Source: Chitinophagaceae bacterium
Lineage (GTDB): Bacteria; Bacteroidota; Bacteroidia; Chitinophagales; Chitinophagaceae
DNA length: 6,270 nucleotides
Assembly: GCA_013205585.1 (NCBI GenBank)
Contig: JABMML010000229.1
Location: 1 to 6,270, forward strand
Direction: 5' to 3'
Position numbers and translations under genes: made by a program. Within the stretch, counting starts at the first letter, position 1, and each line of letters starts with the position of its first letter. Below the pieces are notes generated by a model. It was given only the letters and a program-made list of their open reading frames with translations. It had not been told where the DNA came from and ran no database searches. Positions 1 to 6,270 of the stretch are shown one piece after another.

Positions 1-836
1 AAACCAATATAACCAGTACAAGAGAACACATAACCATTCGTACCAGTACTAGGGATATATGCGGTTGTTTTTTGGCCATAATCAGCGAAGATTATATTGT
101 TTGTTGCCAATTTAGCTGCACCAGTAGCTGGGTCAACATTGATGATCAAATCGGCTACTTTATCACCGTAAGCTGGATTAGGCCATACTTCAGAGAGATT
201 GATTTGGTTAGCACCTGGACCATCTGTAACTTTTACAACATCCCCAACAGACCAGTCAGCCCAGTCATCTTGGACAACAGTGTACAAGCCAGTCATACCA
301 CCTGTAAATGGACAAACCACAAAAGCAGTCCAACGCATACAAGCTTTATAACCAGCTGCTGATTCTAATGCTCCTATAGTATTAGAAATATCATAAGTTT
401 TTCCATCTTCTGTAACCACTTGATGATAAAAAGTGTAAAACTGACCTGGCTTAAATAAAGCTGCAGTAGTAGTACCGTAAGCCTTAGCTATATCAGCACC
501 TGTAGCTGAAATTGTAGTTGTACCAGACATTGGAACTGTTTTTACTAATTTCCATGCCTTTGGATCTGCAGAAGACCCTTTGAACACATACAATTTTACT
601 TCTTTGATTTTTACACCATTCTCGTAAGGATCAATCTTTACTCCCACTGTTGATGCATCAATAGCAGCAAAGTTTAGATTGGCATTAGTGGTTGAGTTTA
701 AGGTAACATACGCTCCCTTACCCAAGTTGTTAACGTCAACAAATGGATTATTAAGTGCAAGGTCATCTTTTTGACAAGACGAAACCAATGCCGTAAAGGC
801 AATTGCAACTAATATTTTATTGAATATTTTTTTCAT
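1..836 (-). CDS. SusE-like surface lipoprotein, third gene of the SusCD operon (C-terminus cut by window edge)
   Basis: The frame is open from an ATG at 836 to the window edge, giving 278 full codons with no stop, so the C-terminus is missing. The N-terminus is a lipoprotein signal: basic MKK, a hydrophobic stretch at about residues 8-18, then V-S-S-Cys21. The cysteine is followed directly by Q-K-D-D, which matches the Bacteroidota lipoprotein export signal, so the mature protein is expected on the outer face of the outer membrane. Residues about 40-155 look like a beta-rich Ig-like domain. A Y-K-x-C-x-R-W-T-A-F-V-V-C-P linker at 163-176 leads to a second beta-rich part with G-L-Y-T-V-V-x-D-D-W at 183-192. 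It starts 14 bp after the susD-like stop, so co-transcription is expected. No Shine-Dalgarno is seen; the leader is TAAACTTGACAATA. I recognise the type from its position beside SusC/SusD but cannot assign a Pfam family or ligand. The role as an accessory ligand-binding subunit is inferred. Confidence 0.85.
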   Translation of the reverse strand, partial: MKKIFNKILVAIAFTALVSSCQKDDLALNNPFVDVNNLGKGAYVTLNSTTNANLNFAAIDASTVGVKIDPYENGVKIKEVKLYVFKGSSADPKAWKLVKTVPMSGTTTISATGADIAKAYGTTTAALFKPGQFYTFYHQVVTEDGKTYDISNTIGALESAAGYKACMRWTAFVVCPFTGGMTGLYTVVQDDWADWSVGDVVKVTDGPGANQINLSEVWPNPAYGDKVADLIINVDPATGAAKLATNNIIFADYGQKTTAYIPSTGTNGYVFSCTGYIG

Positions 837-850
837 TATTGTCAAGTTTA

Positions 851-2536
851 TTAATTGATGAAATTATCAGCGTTATTATCCCAGAATACTTTTTCTGCTT
901 TAATACCCAAGGCTTTCTGCGCTGGCGCATTCAAGTTTCTGTTCACATATACTGAAGGATAGTAGAATGAACGGACAAAGAAACCTGGAGCTGCAGAGTA
1001 AACCGTTGGTTGCATATTCTTAGGATAACCAGTTAAACGGTAAGCATTGTATGCTTCCCATCCATTACCCCATGTAGATAAATAATATTCTTTCACAATA
1101 ATTGCTAACTTATCATTGTCTGTTGCAGCAGCATCGAAAGAAGCTAATACAAGATCTATGTAGTTAGTAATTGTTGCAGAAGTAGCAGCAAATGTAGCAC
1201 TTGGAGTTACACCTACAGTTGCAGGAAATCCAGTTACTTTAGCCATATTATTTTCTATTGCAGTTTTTAAACTAGCTCTTGCAGCAGCCATACCACCTGT
1301 AATTACACCAGATGCAGCAGCTTCCGCTAATTTGAAATGCGTAAATTCAGAGTTCCAGATTGGTAAGATACCAGCACCTTTACCACCTACTTCTAAACCA
1401 ACCTTTGTGTTTTGGTTTTCATCAAATAAACCAGCTGCTGGGTAAACACCCCATGTTGTTCTGAAAGAACCGTCTGGAGGAGTACCGCTGTTATCACCAT
1501 GGTCACGACCCCAAAAGCCTGTTCCAATATAACAGAATGGTTGATCATCTGTATAATGCGCTGGTCTTGGGAAAGTAACACATGTTAAAGTGATTTCATT
1601 TACGTTAGCACCAGAAGTGTTTTGACGATAGAAATAATAACGTTGTCTTGGATCTAAAGTTGTACCCTTAGCACCAGAAACAGTACCGCCATTTTTTTCT
1701 GCCACCACAGCCCACATAAACCAATCTCCCATGTACTCACCTACAGAACCTGCAGCATTGTAGTTGCCAGCATAATCTGGATGACGAGAATCTGGAGAAT
1801 TTCTGTTTATACCATACTTAAAGTTGAAGTCATTTGTTGCAGTCTTGATTAAATTACCAGAAGTAACCAATGCTTGAATTTTAGCCGCAGCACCTGCATC
1901 TACTTTACGCGTTTGCATTAACAATTTAAATTTCATTGTATTAGAAGCAGTAATCCACTTAGCTGCACTATTACCATAGAATAAATCATTACCTACGTTA
2001 GCACTTGTTTTACCAAAGTCTACAATGGCGTCATCTAATATGGCAATGGCTGCAGCATATACAGCAGCACCTTTGTCTTGCTTAGGATTAGGATTTTCAA
2101 TACCTAATTCAGCTTCTGTCCATGGTATATCACCAAAGGCATCTACCATTGTAGCTAGTGCATAAGCTTTAAAAAACTTAGCCATACCAGACGCTCTAAA
2201 CTTATTTTGTTTTTGAGCCAATGGAATAAGGGCATTTGCGTTCTTAATAATGGTTGTATAACCTGTAGACCATAAACCATCAGATGTACCAGGTGAGTAT
2301 GCATTTGAATAAAGAGGGCCATACATAGTTTGTTGTCTAGTTAATTGGCCTCCTAAATTAGATGCTTCATCAAAAAAACCTGTGAATGATAATTGAACCT
2401 GATTCAATAAAAGGTCCACATCGGCAGTATTCACAGAAGGAGCATTTGGATTCTCTAGAAGAGAATCTAATTCCTTGTTACATGCAACCGTAGTTGAAAA
2501 TAACGCAAGGATTAGTATAATTTTAAAATATTTCAT
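851..2536 (-). CDS. SusD/RagB-like outer-membrane nutrient-binding lipoprotein (SusD_2-type)
   Basis: This is a complete 561-aa protein, a normal length for SusD-like proteins. It has a lipoprotein signal peptide with T-V-A-Cys19, followed by N-K-E-L, a weaker match to the surface export signal. Family-typical sequence runs throughout: the N-P-N after the signal (29-31), a helical TPR-like N-terminal half with K-A-Y-A and F-G-D-I-P-W (134-139), D-P-R-Q-R-Y-Y-F-Y-R-Q (295-305), G-R-D-H-G-D-N-S-G-T-P-P-D (343-355), W-G-N-G-W-E-A-Y-N-A-Y-R-L-T-G (489-503), N-M-Q-P (507-510) and a terminal V-F-W-D-N-N (550-555). In the family, SusD caps the extracellular side of the SusC barrel, captures ligand and opens like a lid. 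The start at 2536 is supported by the signal peptide and lies 26 bp after the susC-like stop behind an A-rich leader. Ligand identity is unknown: these motifs mark the family and not a sugar or peptide specificity. The subfamily assignment is from memory of the motifs. Confidence 0.95.
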   Translation of the reverse strand: MKYFKIILILALFSTTVACNKELDSLLENPNAPSVNTADVDLLLNQVQLSFTGFFDEASNLGGQLTRQQTMYGPLYSNAYSPGTSDGLWSTGYTTIIKNANALIPLAQKQNKFRASGMAKFFKAYALATMVDAFGDIPWTEAELGIENPNPKQDKGAAVYAAAIAILDDAIVDFGKTSANVGNDLFYGNSAAKWITASNTMKFKLLMQTRKVDAGAAAKIQALVTSGNLIKTATNDFNFKYGINRNSPDSRHPDYAGNYNAAGSVGEYMGDWFMWAVVAEKNGGTVSGAKGTTLDPRQRYYFYRQNTSGANVNEITLTCVTFPRPAHYTDDQPFCYIGTGFWGRDHGDNSGTPPDGSFRTTWGVYPAAGLFDENQNTKVGLEVGGKGAGILPIWNSEFTHFKLAEAAASGVITGGMAAARASLKTAIENNMAKVTGFPATVGVTPSATFAATSATITNYIDLVLASFDAAATDNDKLAIIVKEYYLSTWGNGWEAYNAYRLTGYPKNMQPTVYSAAPGFFVRSFYYPSVYVNRNLNAPAQKALGIKAEKVFWDNNADNFIN

Positions 2537-2562
2537 ATTCTTTACTTTTTACTTAGTTAGTA

Positions 2563-5500
2563 TTAAAAGGTTACTCTTACACTTAGACCCATTCTACGCG
2601 CAGAAGGACCAGTGATAAATTCTAAACCCTTACCATTACCTACTCCTAAACTATTTGTTTCAGGATCAAAGTTCATGTACTTAGGGAAGTTAGGTGCATA
2701 ATACCAAAGGTTGCTACCATTCGCAGTGAATGATACGCTACCAAAAGGTGTTTTGTTTAATAACTTCTCAGGTAATGCATAAGACAAAGACATATCTCTT
2801 AATCTTACTACAGTGGCATCAAATATACCTGATTGATCTGGACCAAACACGTTATTGAAATAACCTTGAGTAGCACTTACTTGTTGATTATTTGGTTGGC
2901 CATTTGCAGTTACACCAGGTAAGATATATGGTGCTGAACGGTCAAACTCTGTATCTTTTGTAACACCTCTAGCCAATAAAGATCTAGCAGTTGAAGAGTA
3001 CATATCACCACCACAAGTATAATCCACTTGGAATCTAAATGTTAATGATTTGTATGTTACACTATTAATACCAGATACTCTGTACTTAGGATTTGGATCA
3101 CCAATGATACCAATTGTAGTAGAAGCTAAGTAATCTCCACCAGCACCTACTAATAATTGACCATCAGAATATCTTTGGAATTGATACCCTTTGATGATAC
3201 CCAAAGGTTGACCGTTGATTGCGAAGTTACCCAATGTAGTATAACCAGCATAAAGGATTTCTTTTAAGTCAGTAGGAATATCAGATACCAATGATTGATT
3301 CAATGTATAGTTACCAGTTACTTCCCAAACCCAATCTTTATTTCTGATAATCTTGTAGGCAATTTGAGCTTCAATACCTTTGTTAGTTACTTTACCAGCA
3401 TTGATTTGTTGAGTTGTATAACCAGTTGAAGGATCCAAAGCTCTAAACAAGATTTGATCATTAGAAACTCTTTGGTAAAAAGTGATATCAGTACTCAATC
3501 TGCTTTGGAAGAACTTACCTTCAATACCAGTCTCTATCTCTTCCATCAACTCAGGCTTCAAATTTGGATTAGGTAAGAAGTTAGGGATATTGTTAGTATT
3601 AATAACCGAACCAGAAGCTGTCAAAAAGTTTCTAGTAGAAATGTCTAACGCAGATCTTGTAGAATAAGGACTAGGGAAGTTAGCTGCGGTAGAATAACCT
3701 AAACGAAGTTTTAAGTAATTCACATTCTTTTTATTTCTTAAGAAATCAAGCGCTTCCGTTGCAATAAATGAACCACTAATATTTGGGTAGAAAATACTTC
3801 TATTAGCAGATTCTAAAGTTGAAGTCCAGCTATTTCTTCCACCCACTACTAAGTAAGCAAATTGCTTATAAGCTAAAGTTGCGGTAGTAAACGCACCAAT
3901 TGAAAGACTTCTTATTTTGTAATCCATGTCAGCACCCGCTTCGTTTACAATATCGTGTGTGATAAAGTTGGTATGATCTAATAAACCAAATACTAATTGA
4001 TCTTTACTTGTAACACCCATTTGGTTATAGCTTAAATCTCTAGAGTTTAAACCTGCTAATACGTCAAAACTGAAATCATTGTTGATATCCGTTTTATAAG
4101 TAGTAGTTAAGGTATGGTCTAAGATAGCATTGTTACCAGTAGATGTTCTTAAGAAACCTTGAGGATAGTAAGTACCCCCTTTGTTTTGAGCATATAATTG
4201 GGAGTTAGAATAGTTATCATAACCAAAACGATATTGAACTTTTATTTTTTGGCTCAAATCATAGTTCATAGAAATCTGACCAAAGTTTCTGCTTACTTTA
4301 TCTCTAGTGAATGAGTTTTTTAAAGTCCAACGTGGGTTTTGGATATCATTACCGTTTCTGTAGTATACATGAGAACCATCAATTGGATTCTCGAATTCTA
4401 ATCCCATTAAATCTACCGCAGTTGGCGTATACATAACGTCACCATATAAAGATGGGTTAGACGCAGTAGAACCAAATGAAGGAGAAGTTGGAGGAGATGC
4501 AACATCTGTTTGAACGTGGTTGAAAGTACCATTCAATGTTAACTTGTTTGATAATTTCATAGTACCACCCATAGAGATATTGTTCTTCATAGAACCGTTA
4601 CCTTGAACGAAACCTTGATCGTCGGTATAACCATAGTTAATATTATAATTTAAATTTTGTGCAGAACCTGCAAAGTTTACGGAAGTGTTTTTAGAAACAC
4701 CATCACGGAAAAATCTTGAAACGCTATTATAATATTTATATTCATATTCTTTACTACCTATGTATTGCGGAAAAGCAGCATTTAAGGCAGCTCTGCTATA
4801 AGGGTGCGTCACCTTTGTTGGAGGATCGGTAAACTTTGCTCCCCAGTTAGAGAAGAATGCTAAACCTAAACTCAAATCAAAACCACCACCATAGGAGGTG
4901 TTGTATTCTGGTAAATTAGCAACTTGGTTAACAGCATAAGACTGAGTAACAGTTACTTCATTTTTCTTTCTAGTTTTTTGAGTAGAACCGTTTTTGGTAG
5001 TAACCAAGATTACACCATTTCTACCTAACTCACCATATAATGTTGTCGCACTCAAACCTTTTAAGATATCGATTGTCTCAACGTTGTTTGGATCAAGATC
5101 CAAGAAACGGCTAGGCGTGTTATTACCAAAAGTAAATCCAGCTTGGTTATTCGTACCGCCATCAAATGGTACACCATCTACAACCCATAATGGTTGAGAG
5201 TTACCAGAGATTGTACTAACCGCACGAATTATTATGTTGGTACCAGAACCAGATAAACCACTAGATGGACCAATGTTTACCCCTGGTGCTTTACCATTTA
5301 ATAAACGCGCAATATCAATTTCAGGTTTTTGTTCTAAATCTTTTTTACTAATTGAAGAAACAGCATAACCTAATGCTTTCTTTTCTTTTTTAATACCTAA
5401 GGCTGTAACAACCACCTCACTTAAATCTTCTTTTAACGATTTTAAAGTAAAATTAGTTACTGCTTGCGATGCGGCTTCTTTCTTCTCAAAGCCTACACTT

Positions 5501-5721
5501 GAAACTAGCAAAACAGCACCAGATTTTACACTGATTCTGTAATTACCATTTGGATCAGTTAGCGTTCTGTTTTTTGATACACTTTTCTCAGAAACCACAG
5601 CACCTTCTACTGGAGCACCATTTTCATCGGATACTTTACCAGTGACAGATGTGTTTTGAGCGATCGCCGCTTGGATGGAGAAAAACGCAAAAAACAAACA
5701 CCATAATAGTTTTTTTCTCAT
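2563..5721 (-). CDS. SusC/RagA-family TonB-dependent outer-membrane transporter
   Basis: This complete 1052-aa protein is within the usual SusC length range. It starts with a Sec signal peptide (MRKK, hydrophobic 5-16, predicted signal peptidase I cut A-I-A/Q at 21-22). A carboxypeptidase-regulatory-like domain follows directly (about 25-94, with V-x-G-K-V at the start and D-P-N-G-N-Y-R near 56-62). Next is the SusC signature L-S-E-V-V-V-T-A-L-G-I-K-K-E-K-K-A-L-G-Y (100-119), then the plug (about 121-246) with L-N-G-K-A-P-G-V (141-148), V-V-D-G-V-P (180-185), I-L-K-G-L-S-A-T (219-226) and L-Y-G-E-L-G-R-N-G-V-I (228-238). Residues from about 250 form the 22-strand barrel, ending in R-V-T-F with a C-terminal aromatic, as expected for BAM insertion. 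There is no STN domain, so signalling to a FecR-type anti-sigma factor is unlikely. It imports a SusD-bound ligand using TonB-ExbBD energy; the substrate is unknown. The leader AAATAATAAACAACAAC has no Shine-Dalgarno, as is usual in Bacteroidota. Confidence 0.97.
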   Translation of the reverse strand: MRKKLLWCLFFAFFSIQAAIAQNTSVTGKVSDENGAPVEGAVVSEKSVSKNRTLTDPNGNYRISVKSGAVLLVSSVGFEKKEAASQAVTNFTLKSLKEDLSEVVVTALGIKKEKKALGYAVSSISKKDLEQKPEIDIARLLNGKAPGVNIGPSSGLSGSGTNIIIRAVSTISGNSQPLWVVDGVPFDGGTNNQAGFTFGNNTPSRFLDLDPNNVETIDILKGLSATTLYGELGRNGVILVTTKNGSTQKTRKKNEVTVTQSYAVNQVANLPEYNTSYGGGFDLSLGLAFFSNWGAKFTDPPTKVTHPYSRAALNAAFPQYIGSKEYEYKYYNSVSRFFRDGVSKNTSVNFAGSAQNLNYNINYGYTDDQGFVQGNGSMKNNISMGGTMKLSNKLTLNGTFNHVQTDVASPPTSPSFGSTASNPSLYGDVMYTPTAVDLMGLEFENPIDGSHVYYRNGNDIQNPRWTLKNSFTRDKVSRNFGQISMNYDLSQKIKVQYRFGYDNYSNSQLYAQNKGGTYYPQGFLRTSTGNNAILDHTLTTTYKTDINNDFSFDVLAGLNSRDLSYNQMGVTSKDQLVFGLLDHTNFITHDIVNEAGADMDYKIRSLSIGAFTTATLAYKQFAYLVVGGRNSWTSTLESANRSIFYPNISGSFIATEALDFLRNKKNVNYLKLRLGYSTAANFPSPYSTRSALDISTRNFLTASGSVINTNNIPNFLPNPNLKPELMEEIETGIEGKFFQSRLSTDITFYQRVSNDQILFRALDPSTGYTTQQINAGKVTNKGIEAQIAYKIIRNKDWVWEVTGNYTLNQSLVSDIPTDLKEILYAGYTTLGNFAINGQPLGIIKGYQFQRYSDGQLLVGAGGDYLASTTIGIIGDPNPKYRVSGINSVTYKSLTFRFQVDYTCGGDMYSSTARSLLARGVTKDTEFDRSAPYILPGVTANGQPNNQQVSATQGYFNNVFGPDQSGIFDATVVRLRDMSLSYALPEKLLNKTPFGSVSFTANGSNLWYYAPNFPKYMNFDPETNSLGVGNGKGLEFITGPSARRMGLSVRVTF

Positions 5722-5922
5722 GTTGTTGTTTATTATTTAAAAAAATCTTATATAAATGCAATTTATGTTAAAAAACTTAAACAATTTAACTATTTAATAA
5801 CAGTAATTATATGTTTGAGGGGTAATATGGTGTTTTTAAATTAATATTTAAATTTAAAATATATATAATATATTGATTATAAGTATTTTATAATAAATTT
5901 ATAAACTTTGCTCCATTACAAT
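5722..5922 (-). promoter_or_regulatory. AT-rich upstream region of the SusCD operon, probable promoter
   Basis: This gene-free spacer precedes the first gene of the operon and must carry its promoter unless transcription reads through from the cytochrome gene. It is very AT-rich: from 5833 to 5905 only two bases (5875 and 5883) are G or C. I could not find a clean Bacteroidota promoter (TTTG, about 20 bp, TAnnTTTG) on the minus strand. The closest -7-like element is TAAATTG at 5765-5759, one base short of consensus, with ATTG at 5785-5782 as a poor -33 at a short spacing of 16. A small GC-richer island (about 5817-5830) interrupts the AT tract and could be a protein site. No riboswitch or tRNA fold is evident. 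The promoter role rests on position; the exact start point is not resolved. Confidence 0.5.
5834..5859. repeat. 9-bp all-AT inverted repeat
   Basis: TTTTAAATT at 5834-5842 is the exact reverse complement of AATTTAAAA at 5851-5859, with an 8-base spacer. It lies about 110 bp upstream of the transporter start codon, inside the AT tract. It could be an operator half-site pair or a weak hairpin, but a perfect 9-bp match made only of A and T in a stretch this AT-rich can easily arise by chance. Confidence 0.3.
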
Positions 5923-5944
5923 AAAAAACTGAAATTTTTTCAAT
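5923..5944 (-). terminator. Weak rho-independent terminator-like hairpin after the cytochrome gene
   Basis: Read on the minus strand, ATTGAAA (5944-5938) pairs with TTTCAGT (5934-5928) around an AAA loop. This gives seven pairs including one T-G wobble, followed by a run of T to 5923. It sits about 38 bp past the cytochrome stop codon, the right place to end that transcript. The stem has only one G-C pair, so termination may be incomplete and some read-through into the SusCD unit is possible. Confidence 0.4.
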
Positions 5945-5981
5945 TAAGCCCTTATTTAACAGCCTGAGGAGTCAAAAATGG

Positions 5982-6270
5982 TTATTTCTTGTTAATAACC
6001 GATTGTAAATAGGTTTCTAATTCATCTATTTCTTTGTCTGAAATATGCTTAAAGGCTGGCATATTCCCCTTGCCATTGGAGATTAAATTTCTGAAACTAG
6101 ACTTATCGTTTAAATAGTTGGATTTAACCAAAGAAGGATTTCTATTTCCATCTCCATTTAGATTGCTTTGATGACAATTGGTACAGTAGGTCTGGTAAAT
6201 TTGCTCGCCAATTTTACTATATTTTATTTGAATGATATCCTTTATGGGATCTGGTGTTTTAATATTATTG
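5982..6270 (-). CDS. c-type cytochrome domain protein, C-terminal 95 residues (N-terminus beyond window edge)
   Basis: The frame enters from the right edge and ends at a TAA at 5984-5982; no start lies inside the window. The visible 95 residues are a compact class I cytochrome c domain. Y-x-T-Y-C-T-N-C-H gives the covalent heme-binding CxxCH (Cys29, Cys32, His33 of the visible part). N-P-S-L follows at 44-47, then N-G-K-G-N-M-P-A-F, where Met70 is the likely sixth heme ligand, and a final helix I-D-E-L-E-T-Y-L-Q-S-V. The spacing fits a complete small heme domain. Such domains act in the periplasm or at the membrane as electron carriers. The gene could be a small free or lipid-anchored cytochrome, or the tail of a larger dehydrogenase (PQQ enzymes in this phylum often carry one); the visible part cannot decide. 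It is co-directional with the SusCD unit but 260 bp from it, with a terminator-like hairpin between, so it is probably a separate transcript. Confidence 0.85.
   Translation of the reverse strand, partial: NNIKTPDPIKDIIQIKYSKIGEQIYQTYCTNCHQSNLNGDGNRNPSLVKSNYLNDKSSFRNLISNGKGNMPAFKHISDKEIDELETYLQSVINKK

Noticed and set aside
72..362. Plus-strand open frame of 96 codons
   Set aside because: It lies entirely antisense to the lipoprotein gene at 1-836, which has a signal peptide and family-like sequence; the plus-strand product is cysteine/serine/threonine-rich with no recognisable feature.
1393..1581. Minus-strand open frame of 62 codons
   Set aside because: It is an alternative frame wholly inside the SusD-like gene, with no independent start context or recognisable protein.
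3482..3667. Plus-strand open frame of 61 codons
   Set aside because: It is antisense to the barrel region of the SusC-type gene, whose own frame is continuous and family-typical.
4994..5197. Plus-strand open frame of 67 codons
   Set aside because: It is antisense to the conserved plug region of the transporter, so it mirrors constrained codons and is not a gene.
5767..5790. GTTAAA / TTTAAC inverted repeat with a 12-base spacer upstream of the transporter
   Set aside because: Only 6 bp per arm in a very AT-rich spacer, so chance is the simplest explanation.
5722..5981. Possible small RNA, riboswitch or hidden small gene in the spacer
   Set aside because: No GC-containing stem set, no conserved riboswitch core and no convincing coding frame could be seen; the stretch is too AT-rich to support a structured RNA by eye.

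Overview
The window looks like a chromosomal stretch from a member of the Bacteroidota, most likely near the Chitinophagaceae or a related Sphingobacteriia-type lineage. The evidence is a SusC/SusD outer-membrane nutrient-uptake pair, low GC content, very AT-rich spacers, A-rich leaders instead of Shine-Dalgarno sites, and lipoproteins with a Bacteroidota-type surface-export motif after the cysteine. The family-level placement is an impression from protein style and was not tested.

All genes read on the minus strand, so transcription runs from right to left. At the right edge (5982-6270) is the C-terminal end of a c-type cytochrome or cytochrome-domain protein, with a CxxCH heme site and a distal Met-Pro. 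It is followed by a weak terminator-like hairpin (5923-5944) and a 260-bp, extremely AT-rich spacer that should hold the promoter of the next unit. Then come a complete SusC-type TonB-dependent transporter (2563-5721, 1052 aa), a complete SusD-like lipoprotein (851-2536, 561 aa) and the first 278 codons of a third lipoprotein (1-836), which runs off the left edge. The gaps are 26 bp and 14 bp, so these three genes are almost certainly one operon.

Functionally, the SusC barrel and SusD lid are expected to form the outer-membrane 'pedal-bin' importer powered by TonB. The third protein, with an Ig-like N-terminal half and a near-perfect surface lipoprotein export signal (C-Q-K-D-D), is probably an extra surface ligand-binding or accessory subunit in the position often taken by SusE/SusF-like proteins. 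No glycoside hydrolase, peptidase, sensor or sigma/anti-sigma gene lies in the window, so the substrate cannot be named. SusC has no N-terminal STN signalling domain, which argues against control by a FecR-type anti-sigma pathway. I see no mobile element, CRISPR array, tRNA or rRNA, and nothing that amounts to a clearly new system. The third lipoprotein is the least described part.
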